From the NCBI RefSeq assembly GCF_026229185.1, contig NZ_JAGGJA010000012.1, positions 49,531-113,530 of the forward strand: DNA of 64,000 nt, given 5' to 3'. Made by a program: the position numbers and the translations under genes. The DNA is from Fodinibius salsisoli. Lineage in GTDB: Bacteria; Bacteroidota; Rhodothermia; Balneolales; Balneolaceae. The notes beneath the pieces were generated by a model that worked only from the letters and a program-made list of their open reading frames with translations, was not told the DNA's origin and searched no databases. Position 1 is the stretch's first letter. The number at the start of each line of letters is the position of its first letter. Shown piece after piece: positions 1 to 8,818 of the stretch.

Positions 1-1
1 T

Positions 2-154
2 GCAGGTATCTACGGAATGAACTTTAACCCGGAGGCAAGTCCTTACAATATGCCGGAGCTCAGTTATTACTGGGGCTATCCCGTTGCCTGGGCTGTCATG
101 CTTGTATCTGCCGGCTCCATGGTTTATTATTTTAAACGCAAAGGATGGCTGTAA
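2..154 (+). CDS. corA: CorA-family magnesium/cobalt channel, C-terminal fragment (5' truncated by window edge)
   Basis: Only the last 50 codons are in the window. They read through the family signature Gly-Met-Asn (in YGMNFNP) at the start of the periplasmic loop. A second hydrophobic helix (WAVMLVSAGSMVYYF) follows, then a short basic tail ending KGWL. This is the classic C-terminus of CorA, a homopentameric inner-membrane Mg2+ channel whose GMN loop forms the ion entrance. The long cytoplasmic N-terminal domain lies outside the window. The gene ends 39 bases before the universal stress protein on the same strand, so co-transcription is possible. Confidence 0.93.
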   Translation, partial: AGIYGMNFNPEASPYNMPELSYYWGYPVAWAVMLVSAGSMVYYFKRKGWL

Positions 155-193
155 AACACTCATAATTAACTTAAATCATTATTGGTGGATATT

Positions 194-1075
194 ATGGAGA
201 ATATAAAAATTCTTGTACCACTCGACTTCTCGGAACTGGGAACCACGGCCCTCCACTCTGCTGAACGGATGGCACAGCTATTCAAGGGTTCTATTACTCC
301 CTTTCACTCCTATCTGCCGCTCAATGAGGTCGATGGAGGTCCCTATATGTTTGGCATGCAACCATCCGCTGTTGAAGACTATGATGATATCGAGGAGACC
401 CTTCACCAGCGTCTGATGGAATTGAGTCGTGAAGAGATCGAAGAAGGCTTGCTTACCAGTCCACGTATTTCAATTGGAAATCCTGCGCAATCCATTGTCG
501 AAGAAGCCGAAGATTTTGATATGATCGTTATGACGACCCATGGACGGACTGGCTTTTCGCGATTTTTCCTGGGTTCTGTAGCTGAAAAAGTCCTTCGAAT
601 GGCTCACCTGCCCGTCTTAGTGGTGAACAAACAACGAGAGCTCACCAATATTGATCACATACTGTTAACCACAGACTTTTCGGACCACTCAAAGAAAGCC
701 TTTCCGTATGCCAAGGAAATTGCCCAGAAAGCGGGTGCTAAGCTGGAACTTGTCAATATCTTTGCTTATGATCCTGAGCATAAAAATATACCGGACGATT
801 CCAAGGTAAATTTACGAAAGCAGCGGCTTAGAGTGCTGGCCAAAGAGGAGCTTCATGAGCTGGGCGACCAGGTAACTACCAACGTCATTGTCTCTACCGA
901 TACCCCGCATGAAGCTATCCTAAACTATAACCTGGATAACCCTCACGATCTGATTGTGATGTCTACCGTGGGACGCACCGGCATCGATTATCTAATGATG
1001 GGTAGTACAACGGCCAACGTTGTGCGGCATGTTAAAAGTCCGGTATTAAGTATCAACCCAAAACAACAAAAATAA
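194..1075 (+). CDS. Tandem universal stress protein (two UspA domains)
   Basis: The 293-residue protein is two fused Usp domains (about residues 1-145 and 150-290). Each has an ATP-binding loop of the form G-x2-G-x9-G-S: GRTGFSRFFLGS near residue 117 and GRTGIDYLMMGS near 260. An acidic stretch (VEDYDDIEE) sits inside the first domain. Tandem Usp proteins are cytoplasmic nucleotide-binding stress factors; the exact role here is unknown. I chose ATG 194 (MENIKILVPLDFS), because Usp proteins begin almost at the first beta strand and GGTGG lies just upstream. A TTG at 182 in the same frame would add four residues and is less likely. Confidence 0.9.
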   Translation: MENIKILVPLDFSELGTTALHSAERMAQLFKGSITPFHSYLPLNEVDGGPYMFGMQPSAVEDYDDIEETLHQRLMELSREEIEEGLLTSPRISIGNPAQSIVEEAEDFDMIVMTTHGRTGFSRFFLGSVAEKVLRMAHLPVLVVNKQRELTNIDHILLTTDFSDHSKKAFPYAKEIAQKAGAKLELVNIFAYDPEHKNIPDDSKVNLRKQRLRVLAKEELHELGDQVTTNVIVSTDTPHEAILNYNLDNPHDLIVMSTVGRTGIDYLMMGSTTANVVRHVKSPVLSINPKQQK

Positions 1076-1078
1076 ACA

Positions 1079-2080
1079 TTGAAGAACTCTTTTCTTTCAA
1101 AGCTAAGTCTGTTCATCACCCTTTCTGCTACACTTTTTATCAGCTCCTGCGATACTGGCGGTTATGAACCGCCGGAAGAAGATTCATCGGGAAAACTTTC
1201 TCCTACGGAGGCGGTAGCCCCAGATGGAGTTTTGGAAACCGTTACCTGGAACCTGGAATGGTATGGCGCCCCAAAGCAAGGGCCCGAAGATGACTTTCAG
1301 CAGGCTAAAAATGTACTACAGGTGGTCGACTCGTTAAATGCCGACCTGTATGCTTTACAAGAAATATCAAGCCAACAAGCTATTGATGAGTTAACTCAGT
1401 TCATGCCCGGCTATCGTGGGTTCGTTGCTGAATACGTTCCCTATAATCAAAAGATGGCTTTTATCTATAATACCAATACCATTGATTCACTCAGCGCAGG
1501 TCCAATCACTGAAGTGCGCGATACGTACCAGGAAGAATGGGGGTACTACTGGGCCAGTGGACGTGAACCCCTTTATTTTGAGTTTCAATTTACGACTGCT
1601 GATGGCAACGAAGGCACTTACTATGCAATCTCAATCCATGGTAAAGCAAATACAAGTGACTATCAGGAATCTTACCAGCGACGACAAAAGGCAGCTGAAG
1701 GACTTTATCATTACCTTCAGGATGAAAAACCGGATGCCAATATTATTTTATTGGGCGACTATAATGATGATGTGGATCAGTCTATTTACTATGAAGAACA
1801 AAATGATGAGCGGGTCTACCAGGAAACGCCTTATGATGAGTTCGTAACCGACACGGAAAACTTCAGCGTCATTACCAAAAAGCTTTCTGACAATGGGATC
1901 TCTGCCTCCGTTAATTACGACAATATCATCGACCATATCACCATGAGCAATGAGCTCTTTGATAACTACATTGAAGGGAGTGTGGGGGTCTATGAAGAAG
2001 CGCAAGGTCTCATCTCTAACTATGGAGAAACAACTTCTGACCACCTGCCCGTTTGGGTTCAATTTGATGTGGCAAAGTGA
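1079..2080 (+). CDS. Secreted endonuclease/exonuclease/phosphatase-fold lipoprotein
   Basis: A 333-residue protein with a lipoprotein signal peptide (lysine-rich start, hydrophobic core, lipobox ending at Cys24 in ISSCDTGG). It is therefore probably anchored to a membrane outside the cytoplasm. The mature part shows the metal-dependent EEP (DNase I-like) pattern: WNLEWYG near residue 59, LQEIS with the metal-binding Glu, LLGDYND near 225 and the terminal SDHLPVW. Family members cleave phosphodiesters in nucleic acids, sphingomyelin or inositol phosphates, so the substrate cannot be named. The start is a TTG four bases past the Usp stop. No ATG gives an intact signal peptide. The close spacing suggests co-transcription with the Usp gene. 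Confidence 0.87.
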   Translation: MKNSFLSKLSLFITLSATLFISSCDTGGYEPPEEDSSGKLSPTEAVAPDGVLETVTWNLEWYGAPKQGPEDDFQQAKNVLQVVDSLNADLYALQEISSQQAIDELTQFMPGYRGFVAEYVPYNQKMAFIYNTNTIDSLSAGPITEVRDTYQEEWGYYWASGREPLYFEFQFTTADGNEGTYYAISIHGKANTSDYQESYQRRQKAAEGLYHYLQDEKPDANIILLGDYNDDVDQSIYYEEQNDERVYQETPYDEFVTDTENFSVITKKLSDNGISASVNYDNIIDHITMSNELFDNYIEGSVGVYEEAQGLISNYGETTSDHLPVWVQFDVAK

Positions 2081-2108
2081 TTTTATCTCACTGACAGTCT
2101 CCATAAAC

Positions 2109-2144
2109 TTAGATCCCCGATTACTCAAAAATTTGGGGATCTAA
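2109..2144. terminator. Probable shared hairpin between convergent genes
   Basis: A perfect 10-bp stem (TTAGATCCCC paired with GGGGATCTAA) around a 16-base A/T-rich loop lies in the 76-base gap between two converging genes. The flanking T-runs are weak on both strands, so termination efficiency is uncertain. Confidence 0.5.
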
Positions 2145-2156
2145 ATCTTCTCCTAT

Positions 2157-3638
2157 CTACAAGGCAATCTTAATCCCAGCCATCACATTCAGGTGACCAA
2201 CCTCTTCGGTGGCCCGTTCTGCAAAGATATTCCCATCGGGAGCTTCATAGTCATAAAGGCTACTTTCATCATCCCAAAAACTATACTGTAGACCCAAATT
2301 GAAGATCATACTCTGATTGATCTCTGTACTAAAACCTCCGCTCACAAATTGCCTGCTGCTATCAAATCCCCGAGTCGGACTGGGCATATAGCCATAACCC
2401 ACACGCGGTGTAAACTTATTATTCATTTCGTATTCTAATCCCCCTCGGAAATTGACCACATCTTTGAAATTCGATTCTATCGTATTATTAAGATCTGTTT
2501 CATAATCACTGATTCCTTCCTCGTCATATTCCGCTTGGGAATAGAACACGCCTTCGGCCAGTGCGGAAATAGTGAGCCCCTCATTTGAATAGGTCAGTCC
2601 CCCTTTCAGGCGCTGCGGGCGAATAACTTCATAGGAAAAATCTGCGGGTGCTTCGGTTTCAGCAACATCTCCGTTATCAAAAGTTGTTATAATTTCGGTA
2701 TTAAAGGTCTCATCAACCTGGAGCCTGCTTGGAAATTCATAACTTACTCCAATGTTGAACTGCTCGGTCGGCTGGTAGACCAACCCCAGCTGGGCACTAA
2801 AAGCCTGGATGGTAGCCTCAATGGTGTCAAGGCTTAAAATATCATCAATATCCGTATTATTTGCACTGTTATTGTAAATATTATCAGGGTCAGATTCCAG
2901 GAAATCACGCTCATATGTATAAGTCCCGCTGGAGAATCCAATAGAAGCTCCCAGATATAGGTTTTTCATCGCTTCGGTAGCTATAAAAGCCGAGTAGTTT
3001 CCCAGCTGTCCTCTTTCCACCACTTCCATATTTTGATTGATCCCTTCATAATTCCGGCCGGCCCGAAATACAGAAGTCGTATTTTCATAGGAATCATCCC
3101 CGGGGGTGGGATCATAAATGGCAAAAGCATCATAAGCCGCAAAATACAGATCATCTGTGATAAACGAACTGTTATAAAAATCCGTCAGAGTGGACTCATT
3201 GTTGCGCGCATTCACTGAAAAAGCCCTGTTGTAGTCCGTACTCTGGCTATAACCTCCTCCAATCACCAGGCTGCCGCGTTTCGTCGGAAACTTGTAGAGA
3301 AAGCCCAAGTCGCCCACGCTGGTCTGGGTATCAGAAAAGTCGGATACATTACCTAGATAGGTTGCCGACTCATCCACATATCGGCTGCTTAAACTAAAGG
3401 ACATATACCCATTTTCGGCAAAAGCCATTGAAGCAGGGTTATCCTGGTACGCGCCATAGCCCGTGTGACTACCAATACCCGGCATTACTAATGTAACAGG
3501 ATCATAGGAAGGATATTCAAGGCTGTAACGTAAGACATCAGTCGCGTTTTGAGCCTGTGCTGTCGATAAAATACCTATTGTTAAGAACAATGGTATACAC
3601 AGGAAAGCCCATTTCTTAGATATAGATCGAATATTCAT
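2157..3638 (-). CDS. FadL/OmpP1-like outer-membrane transport protein
   Basis: The 493-residue protein has a Sec signal peptide (cleavage expected after AQA near residue 29). An early stretch resembles the FadL/TodX start, with GIGSHTGYGAYQDNPASMAFAENG just before the first barrel strands (asparagine-proline after a glycine-rich turn). The rest alternates polar and hydrophobic residues as in beta-barrel strands and ends in a hydrophobic residue (AGIKIAL). Repeated phrases such as VGYGYMPSPTRGFD and FNLGLQYSFWDD are typical of this family in Bacteroidota. FadL-type barrels import hydrophobic compounds such as fatty acids; the ligand here is unknown. It lies 55 bases downstream of the Arg/Ser-rich lipoprotein on the same strand. 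Confidence 0.8.
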   Translation of the reverse strand: MNIRSISKKWAFLCIPLFLTIGILSTAQAQNATDVLRYSLEYPSYDPVTLVMPGIGSHTGYGAYQDNPASMAFAENGYMSFSLSSRYVDESATYLGNVSDFSDTQTSVGDLGFLYKFPTKRGSLVIGGGYSQSTDYNRAFSVNARNNESTLTDFYNSSFITDDLYFAAYDAFAIYDPTPGDDSYENTTSVFRAGRNYEGINQNMEVVERGQLGNYSAFIATEAMKNLYLGASIGFSSGTYTYERDFLESDPDNIYNNSANNTDIDDILSLDTIEATIQAFSAQLGLVYQPTEQFNIGVSYEFPSRLQVDETFNTEIITTFDNGDVAETEAPADFSYEVIRPQRLKGGLTYSNEGLTISALAEGVFYSQAEYDEEGISDYETDLNNTIESNFKDVVNFRGGLEYEMNNKFTPRVGYGYMPSPTRGFDSSRQFVSGGFSTEINQSMIFNLGLQYSFWDDESSLYDYEAPDGNIFAERATEEVGHLNVMAGIKIAL

Positions 3639-3693
3639 AGCGATAAGGTTAAATCTGCAGATAAATTTTGATCGGACTTCTTAGATCATTTAA

Positions 3694-5031
3694 TCAATTA
3701 TCACGACTCCTGCTGCGAGATGAAGATCCGCGGGATCGTGAGTTATTGGATGAAGAACGGCTTCTGGTGACCGTTGATCTGTTGTTACTGCTACGACTGC
3801 GGCGAGAAATCGAAGAGTTACTCTTATTTGATGAACGCGATCGCACTCTGTGAGAACTGCTGGATCGGGATCGGTCGCGATTCGTTGAAATATGTGCGTT
3901 ACCGCTCTTGATTACCTTTTTGAGCGCATTTAGGAAGCCACTTCGACTGCGTTTGGAATCCTTACTCCGGCTGTTTCGGGCTCGTAATTGTTGGCGAATA
4001 CGGTCTTCAAGACTTGACCGATTTTCAACTCGTTTCTGCAGTTTACGATCAAGACTGATAACTCGTCTGGAGCGCTGCCGGATGTTACTGTTATTACCAT
4101 CGCTGGAAGATCGATAGCCCACTCGGCTTCTTCGAGTCGGGGTATTCGCATCCGATTGATTGACGCTTTGCATTTGCTGCATATTATTGCCATCGCCCCG
4201 GCTACGACTTCCACCTCTGGATCGGCTGCCACTGCTACTTCCACCACGGCTGCGGCTTCGCCCTACAGAACCCGAATTTCCATTGTCTCTTGAACGGGAT
4301 CGACCACGCTCTACGGTTCCACGATTTCGGGAGCTGCCGCTGGAGCGTCGACGTACTGTGCTGCCGGAAGAATTATCCCGGTCACGGCTTCTTACTCTTG
4401 TGCGATCATTATCATCTCTTGATCGGGTTCTCACATTTGTACCACGCGTACGGCTAGCTCCAATATCTCGACGTCCATATCGTCGGCGAACGTGATCGCG
4501 GTCGCGATACACATTATTATAATAGTAGCCACCATTATAAAAGTTGTAGTAATTATAGGCGAAGGGCCGATGTAAGCCATACCAGTAAGAATCGTAATAA
4601 AAGCTGTTGCCATAGAATCCATGATAATAATGAGGCCAGCCCCAACCGAAGGAGAAACCAAAGCTATTACGCCAACCAAAACCCATACGTAATTTCCAGC
4701 GCCAGTATGGACTCATAGCCCAATAGTGGGAAGAGAAGTGTGGCCAGTACCCATGGCCCCAATAAGAGTCATAAAAAGAATTATAGCGATGGCTTGGGAG
4801 ATAGATATTTACATTATAATCGCGATATGGGCTACAATCACAGGCCTTATACTTGTCTGCATAGGTATAGTCTTTATACTCGACCGGAATATATTCTTCC
4901 TCTTCTTCATAGTCATCATAATCTTCCTGATATGGTCTCTCTTGGGTACGTTCTGCGACCTGCAGTTGGGTATAACAACCGGTCAATAAAACGGCTGATA
5001 ATGTCAACAAAAACGCTTTAAAAAATTTCAT
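3694..5031 (-). CDS. Arg/Ser-dipeptide-rich lipoprotein with aromatic-rich middle (unknown function)
   Basis: I do not recognise this 445-residue protein as a named family. From ATG 5031, preceded by a good GGAGG, it starts with a lipoprotein signal and lipobox (LLTGC, Cys19). An acidic segment follows (DYDDYEEEEEY), then about 110 residues extremely rich in Tyr, Trp, Phe, Gly and His. The remaining ~260 residues are dominated by Arg-Ser dipeptides (SRSRD, RSRSR, SRGGS). One more ordered patch near two thirds (LDRKLQKRVENRSSLEDRIRQQL) looks helical. The charge layout is acidic, then aromatic, then strongly basic. A surface-anchored protein that binds nucleic acid, polysaccharide or anionic envelope polymer is a guess. 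It follows the response regulator on the same strand with a palindrome in between. Earlier in-frame Met codons up to 5109 would place residues before the signal peptide. Confidence 0.75.
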   Translation of the reverse strand: MKFFKAFLLTLSAVLLTGCYTQLQVAERTQERPYQEDYDDYEEEEEYIPVEYKDYTYADKYKACDCSPYRDYNVNIYLPSHRYNSFYDSYWGHGYWPHFSSHYWAMSPYWRWKLRMGFGWRNSFGFSFGWGWPHYYHGFYGNSFYYDSYWYGLHRPFAYNYYNFYNGGYYYNNVYRDRDHVRRRYGRRDIGASRTRGTNVRTRSRDDNDRTRVRSRDRDNSSGSTVRRRSSGSSRNRGTVERGRSRSRDNGNSGSVGRSRSRGGSSSGSRSRGGSRSRGDGNNMQQMQSVNQSDANTPTRRSRVGYRSSSDGNNSNIRQRSRRVISLDRKLQKRVENRSSLEDRIRQQLRARNSRSKDSKRSRSGFLNALKKVIKSGNAHISTNRDRSRSSSSHRVRSRSSNKSNSSISRRSRSSNNRSTVTRSRSSSNNSRSRGSSSRSRSRDN

Positions 5032-5122
5032 AATAATCCTCCACTTTGGACTTATATGCCAACATTTAGGCCTAAAAATCAACCTCTGTTCTAAAAATAG
5101 ATATAACAACCATAATCGACAA

Positions 5123-5138
5123 TCACATGATCATGTGA
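5123..5138. promoter_or_regulatory. Perfect 16-bp palindrome, candidate regulator site
   Basis: TCACATGATCATGTGA is fully self-complementary. It lies five bases beyond the stop codon of the response-regulator gene and 91 bases upstream of the Arg/Ser-rich lipoprotein start. There is no T-run after it, so it does not look like a terminator. LuxR/NarL-type regulators bind short inverted repeats as dimers, so it could be the operator through which the adjacent regulator controls the lipoprotein. That link is inferred from position only. Confidence 0.4.
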
Positions 5139-5143
5139 GATCA

Positions 5144-5779
5144 CTAAATTTCTCCCTTCAGTGACTTTGCAATCACTTCCGCTTTAGAGTTAACGTGTAA
5201 CTTCTTATAAATGTTTCGTATATGGGCACGTACCGTATCGATTGAGATATCATAACGATCGGCAATCATTTTATAGCTTAATCCATCTACCAGGCCATTG
5301 ACAATATCGTGTTCTCGCGGCGTCAAATCTGATTCCGCATTTTTCTTGGCACTATCATCCTGAAAGTGTGTAATTACTTTCCGGGCAATCTGTGGCGACA
5401 TCGGCGCGCCGCCATCCAACAGTTTTAGGATCGACTCCTTAATTTCGGGCAGCGAAGTATGCTTCAGCAAATATCCGGAAGCCCCCGCCCGCAATGCCTT
5501 GAATATCTTATGCGAATCGTGGTAAACCGTTAACATAATAATTTCAATATCCGGATATTTTTCTTTGATCAGGCCAATACCTTTGATGCCCGACATGCCC
5601 GGCAGCTGGATATCCATTAGGATAACATCCGGTGCAGGATGTTCTTCGAGGTAGTCAATCATTTCTTCGACTGAATCTACTGCTACCGGACAGGATAAAT
5701 CATCCTGCATATCCAAATAGCGCTGAATCAGGTCCCGAATTTTTTTATTATCTTCGACGATGCCGGCTACAGAGGCCAT
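5144..5779 (-). CDS. NarL/LuxR-type two-component response regulator
   Basis: The 211-residue protein has a receiver domain (about 1-120) with the acidic pocket (EDN at 9-11), the phospho-acceptor Asp56 in ILMDIQLPG, the Thr in MLTVYHD and the Lys in YLLKHTS. A GerE/LuxR helix-turn-helix (about 148-208) follows: LTPREHDIVNGLVDGLSYKMIA, with IDTVRAHIRNIYKKL as the recognition region. It is encoded 42 bases downstream of the sensor kinase on the same strand, which fits a cognate pair. NarL-type regulators bind DNA as dimers once phosphorylated. The nearest candidate target is the lipoprotein gene just downstream. Confidence 0.93.
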   Translation of the reverse strand: MASVAGIVEDNKKIRDLIQRYLDMQDDLSCPVAVDSVEEMIDYLEEHPAPDVILMDIQLPGMSGIKGIGLIKEKYPDIEIIMLTVYHDSHKIFKALRAGASGYLLKHTSLPEIKESILKLLDGGAPMSPQIARKVITHFQDDSAKKNAESDLTPREHDIVNGLVDGLSYKMIADRYDISIDTVRAHIRNIYKKLHVNSKAEVIAKSLKGEI

Positions 5780-5821
5780 ATCAGTATAGATTTAATGAAC
5801 ATTAAACCACTCAAAACAAGA

Positions 5822-8713
5822 TCAAGCGGCACGGCTTACGCGTACTTCAAAACCCTGATTATGATTAAACGTAATATCTGCATCAATACGTTTCGCTCGC
5901 ATATTCATGTTACGCAATCCTTGCCCTGTTTTCCTCTCATTATGAGTGCTGGTGCCATTATCTTTTACACTCAACAAGAAACCAGCGCCATTGGTTGACA
6001 AGGTTATATCTACTCTATCCGCATTCGAGTGTTTTGCGATATTATTTATTGCTTCTTTAAAGATAAGGTACAGATTTTCTTTCAGGGATACTTCAAGTTT
6101 TTCCTGCATATTGCCCTCAAAATGGTACTGAATCTCCTTTTCAGACAAGACGCTGTTCACGTAGTCTTGCATTCGATCCGTAAGATCTCCTACCGTGTCA
6201 TTACGGGCGTCGATAGACCAGACAATATCATCAAGGCTTGAAACAATTTTACGGCTTTGAGCACCAATTTGTTCGAGTGACTCTTGCAGCGTGTCAGCTA
6301 CCTCCATGGTTTGTAGAAAGTCGGATTGGAGAGCAATTTCAGTCAGCGCAGATCCCACATCATCATGGAGGTCACTGGCAATGCGTACCCGCATACGTTC
6401 AATATCAACCATCTTTCGAACACGATAATAATGGTAGATAAAAAATATAATGCCCACGAGAGCAAATAATACCAGGGCGATGAACCACCACTGCTGCCAA
6501 AACGGGGCTAAAACCGTAAAACTTATTTGGGCCCGCTCGCTGCTCCACTGACCATCATTATTCTGGGCCATCACCTCAAACGTATAGTCCCCCGGTATAA
6601 GAGCGGAATAGCGCACCTGACGCTGCGAGGTGGTCTGCCAGCCTTCTCCGGAGTTTCTAAGCCTATATCGATAGTTAACCTGTTCGGGGGCAGTAAAACT
6701 TATTCCTACGAATGAGAAGACCATATTATGGTTATCACTATCAACTTCAAGTTTGGGCTTGATAGATATTTGATCTCCTGCCACACTTATATTTTCAATA
6801 TGAATTTTGGGAGCGGCACTATTTAACTTTTCTTTGGAAGGATCAAAACGCGTGAGCCCGCCGACGGAACCAAACCAGAGGGTCCCCTGGCGATCTTTAT
6901 AAGAGGCCCCGGCATACATCTCATTGGCAACAAGGCCTTGTGTTTGTGTAAAGAGTTTAAAAGGATGGCTTTCCTCAGTAGTTTGAAATGCCTGATAATC
7001 GAAGCGTACCACTCCTTTATTCGTACCAATCCAGTAGATGCCCCTATCATCCTGTTCAATAAAGTAGCAAACCTCATCCGGCAGCCCGTCTGCTGTGGTG
7101 ATGGTCTCAAACCTTCCATTTTGAAACTTGGCTATTCCACCAAAGGTGGCAAACCACAGATTACCCTCCTGATCTTTTAGAATATCCAACACCCCATTAT
7201 TGGGCAGTCCGTCCTGGATAGAGTAATTGGTGAACGTCTCTCCTTGCAACCGGCTGACACCTCCATAGGTAGCCAACCAAAGCGACCCATCGCTGGTTTC
7301 TTCGATCGCCATGACGGTATTATTTGCCAAACTGTCTTCTTCGGTCCATTGCGTAAAACTGTTTCCATTATACGTCAGGACCCCCTCCCCCAGCGTACCC
7401 AGCCACCAGTTTCCTGTCTCAGCAGATTTGTGCAGGGCGCGAATTTTACGGTATGGTAATTCGGATTCGTCAAAATTCAGGAATCGTTCGTTTTCATAAA
7501 TACTCAGCCCCCATCGGGTTCCGACAAACAACCCTCCTCCTTCATTCGATGCAAGGGTATACACCTTATCATCAACCAGACCGTCAGTGCTGTTAAGTGT
7601 CGTAAAGCCTCCGGTTATATCTAATCGACTTACGCCACCTCCATAGGTAGCAATCCAGTGGTCGCCAGACTGATCCTGGGAAATTGAAGTAACCACATTG
7701 TTCGGTAGCCCCTCTTCAATGGTGTAGCTTTGAAAGTGATCGCCAAGAAAGAGGCTAATTCCTCCTCCCAACGTGCCAAACCAAATATTTCCTTCTCTAT
7801 CGTATTTGGTAGTATGGATAAAATTATTAGCTAATCCTTCATCTACCGAATAATTCGAAAACTCTGCCTTATCAAAATCAAAAAAACTTGCTCCTTCTTC
7901 TGTTCCTAACCATAATCCTTTATCCGGTGCCACCGAGATTGATTGGATTCGATTGTTAATAAGCCCATCCTCTTCCGTATAACATCTAAAACGGTCTCCG
8001 CTGATACGACAGAGCCCGGCCCGTGTGCCAATCCAGAGCTGTCCATTCTCAGTGAGAGCCAAATCACGAAGGCGGTTATCCGGCAGTCCATGCTGGGTGG
8101 TAAATGTTCGAAAGTTTCCATCTTCGAGTTTAGTTAACCCTGCTCTTGTAGCAAACCAAAGAATGCCTTGCTGATCTTCTACGATGTCGCGAACCCGGTC
8201 GTCTCCCAACCCATTCACCTCTCGGTATTGGGTTAGATGCTGATTCCGATCCAGGTGCCAAATGCCCTGTCCATCTGTTGCAAACCAATATTCATTAAAC
8301 TGATCCTGATGGATGCTTAAAACCGCGCCCGACGTAAGTGGCTTTAACACTGGAAGGGTATAGATACTATCCTTGTTGACGATATTTACCCCATTTGAGG
8401 TGCCGACCCAAAGCTGATCTTTATGATCCTGATGTAGTGCTGATATCTTATTATCAAGCAGTCCATCTTCGGTATAGTAATTTTGAAAGCGAATTCCGTC
8501 AAAGCGGTTGAGGCCGTAGCTGGTACCTATCCATAAATACCCTTCATTATCCTGTAATAAGTCGTTGACTACCGACTCACTCAATCCTTTTTCGATGGAA
8601 TATGTTCTAAAGGGAAGTACCTGTGAGTAGGCACTATAGCTTAACCCAATGCATAAGACTACAAATATAGGGAATAACTTTTTCATAGGATTATTAACGG
8701 TCATATAGATCAT
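5822..8713 (-). CDS. Sensor histidine kinase with 14-repeat Reg_prop double beta-propeller
   Basis: A 963-residue membrane sensor. After a signal-type hydrophobic segment come about 14 Reg_prop repeats of the type LWIGTSYGLNRFDG, LWFATRAGLTKLEDG, LWLATYGGVSRLQGE. This is the number expected for two seven-bladed propellers in the periplasm. A Y_Y_Y domain follows (YRYRLRNSGEGWQ ... GDYTFEVMAQNNDG), then one transmembrane helix (WWFIALVLFALVGIIFF). The cytoplasmic kinase is of the HisKA_3/NarX class: His in SDLHDDVGSAL, N-box NNIAKHSNA, and G-box GQGLRNMNMRAKR. Unlike Bacteroides hybrid two-component systems, the receiver and DNA-binding parts are a separate protein (5144-5779). Starts at 8713, 8704 and 8686 are all in frame before MKKLFPIF. 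No clear ribosome site decides between them. Confidence 0.93.
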   Translation of the reverse strand: MIYMTVNNPMKKLFPIFVVLCIGLSYSAYSQVLPFRTYSIEKGLSESVVNDLLQDNEGYLWIGTSYGLNRFDGIRFQNYYTEDGLLDNKISALHQDHKDQLWVGTSNGVNIVNKDSIYTLPVLKPLTSGAVLSIHQDQFNEYWFATDGQGIWHLDRNQHLTQYREVNGLGDDRVRDIVEDQQGILWFATRAGLTKLEDGNFRTFTTQHGLPDNRLRDLALTENGQLWIGTRAGLCRISGDRFRCYTEEDGLINNRIQSISVAPDKGLWLGTEEGASFFDFDKAEFSNYSVDEGLANNFIHTTKYDREGNIWFGTLGGGISLFLGDHFQSYTIEEGLPNNVVTSISQDQSGDHWIATYGGGVSRLDITGGFTTLNSTDGLVDDKVYTLASNEGGGLFVGTRWGLSIYENERFLNFDESELPYRKIRALHKSAETGNWWLGTLGEGVLTYNGNSFTQWTEEDSLANNTVMAIEETSDGSLWLATYGGVSRLQGETFTNYSIQDGLPNNGVLDILKDQEGNLWFATFGGIAKFQNGRFETITTADGLPDEVCYFIEQDDRGIYWIGTNKGVVRFDYQAFQTTEESHPFKLFTQTQGLVANEMYAGASYKDRQGTLWFGSVGGLTRFDPSKEKLNSAAPKIHIENISVAGDQISIKPKLEVDSDNHNMVFSFVGISFTAPEQVNYRYRLRNSGEGWQTTSQRQVRYSALIPGDYTFEVMAQNNDGQWSSERAQISFTVLAPFWQQWWFIALVLFALVGIIFFIYHYYRVRKMVDIERMRVRIASDLHDDVGSALTEIALQSDFLQTMEVADTLQESLEQIGAQSRKIVSSLDDIVWSIDARNDTVGDLTDRMQDYVNSVLSEKEIQYHFEGNMQEKLEVSLKENLYLIFKEAINNIAKHSNADRVDITLSTNGAGFLLSVKDNGTSTHNERKTGQGLRNMNMRAKRIDADITFNHNQGFEVRVSRAA

Positions 8714-8763
8714 AATAATACTTTGGATACCGCCTTCATTCTATTAAAAGTTTGGGGAAATAA

Positions 8764-8789
8764 AAAAACCCCGGAAATCCGGGGTTTTT
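8764..8789 (-). terminator. Rho-independent terminator of rpoD
   Basis: A 12-bp perfect stem (AAAAACCCCGGA with TCCGGGGTTTTT) and a two-base loop lie 29 bases beyond the rpoD stop. Read on the minus strand, the hairpin ends in a long T-run. It also separates rpoD from the downstream sensor kinase gene. Confidence 0.9.
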
Positions 8790-8818
8790 AGTCTTATAAG
8801 AAAATTAAAATCTATCGA

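Noticed and set aside
1748..2128. 126-codon minus-strand ORF opposite the EEP lipoprotein gene
   Set aside because: Overlaps a well-supported gene and its own terminator; no family resemblance.
3668..4495. Several plus-strand ORFs opposite the Arg/Ser-rich lipoprotein
   Set aside because: They are antisense shadows of the low-complexity repeats (Leu/Arg-rich mirror of RS codons).
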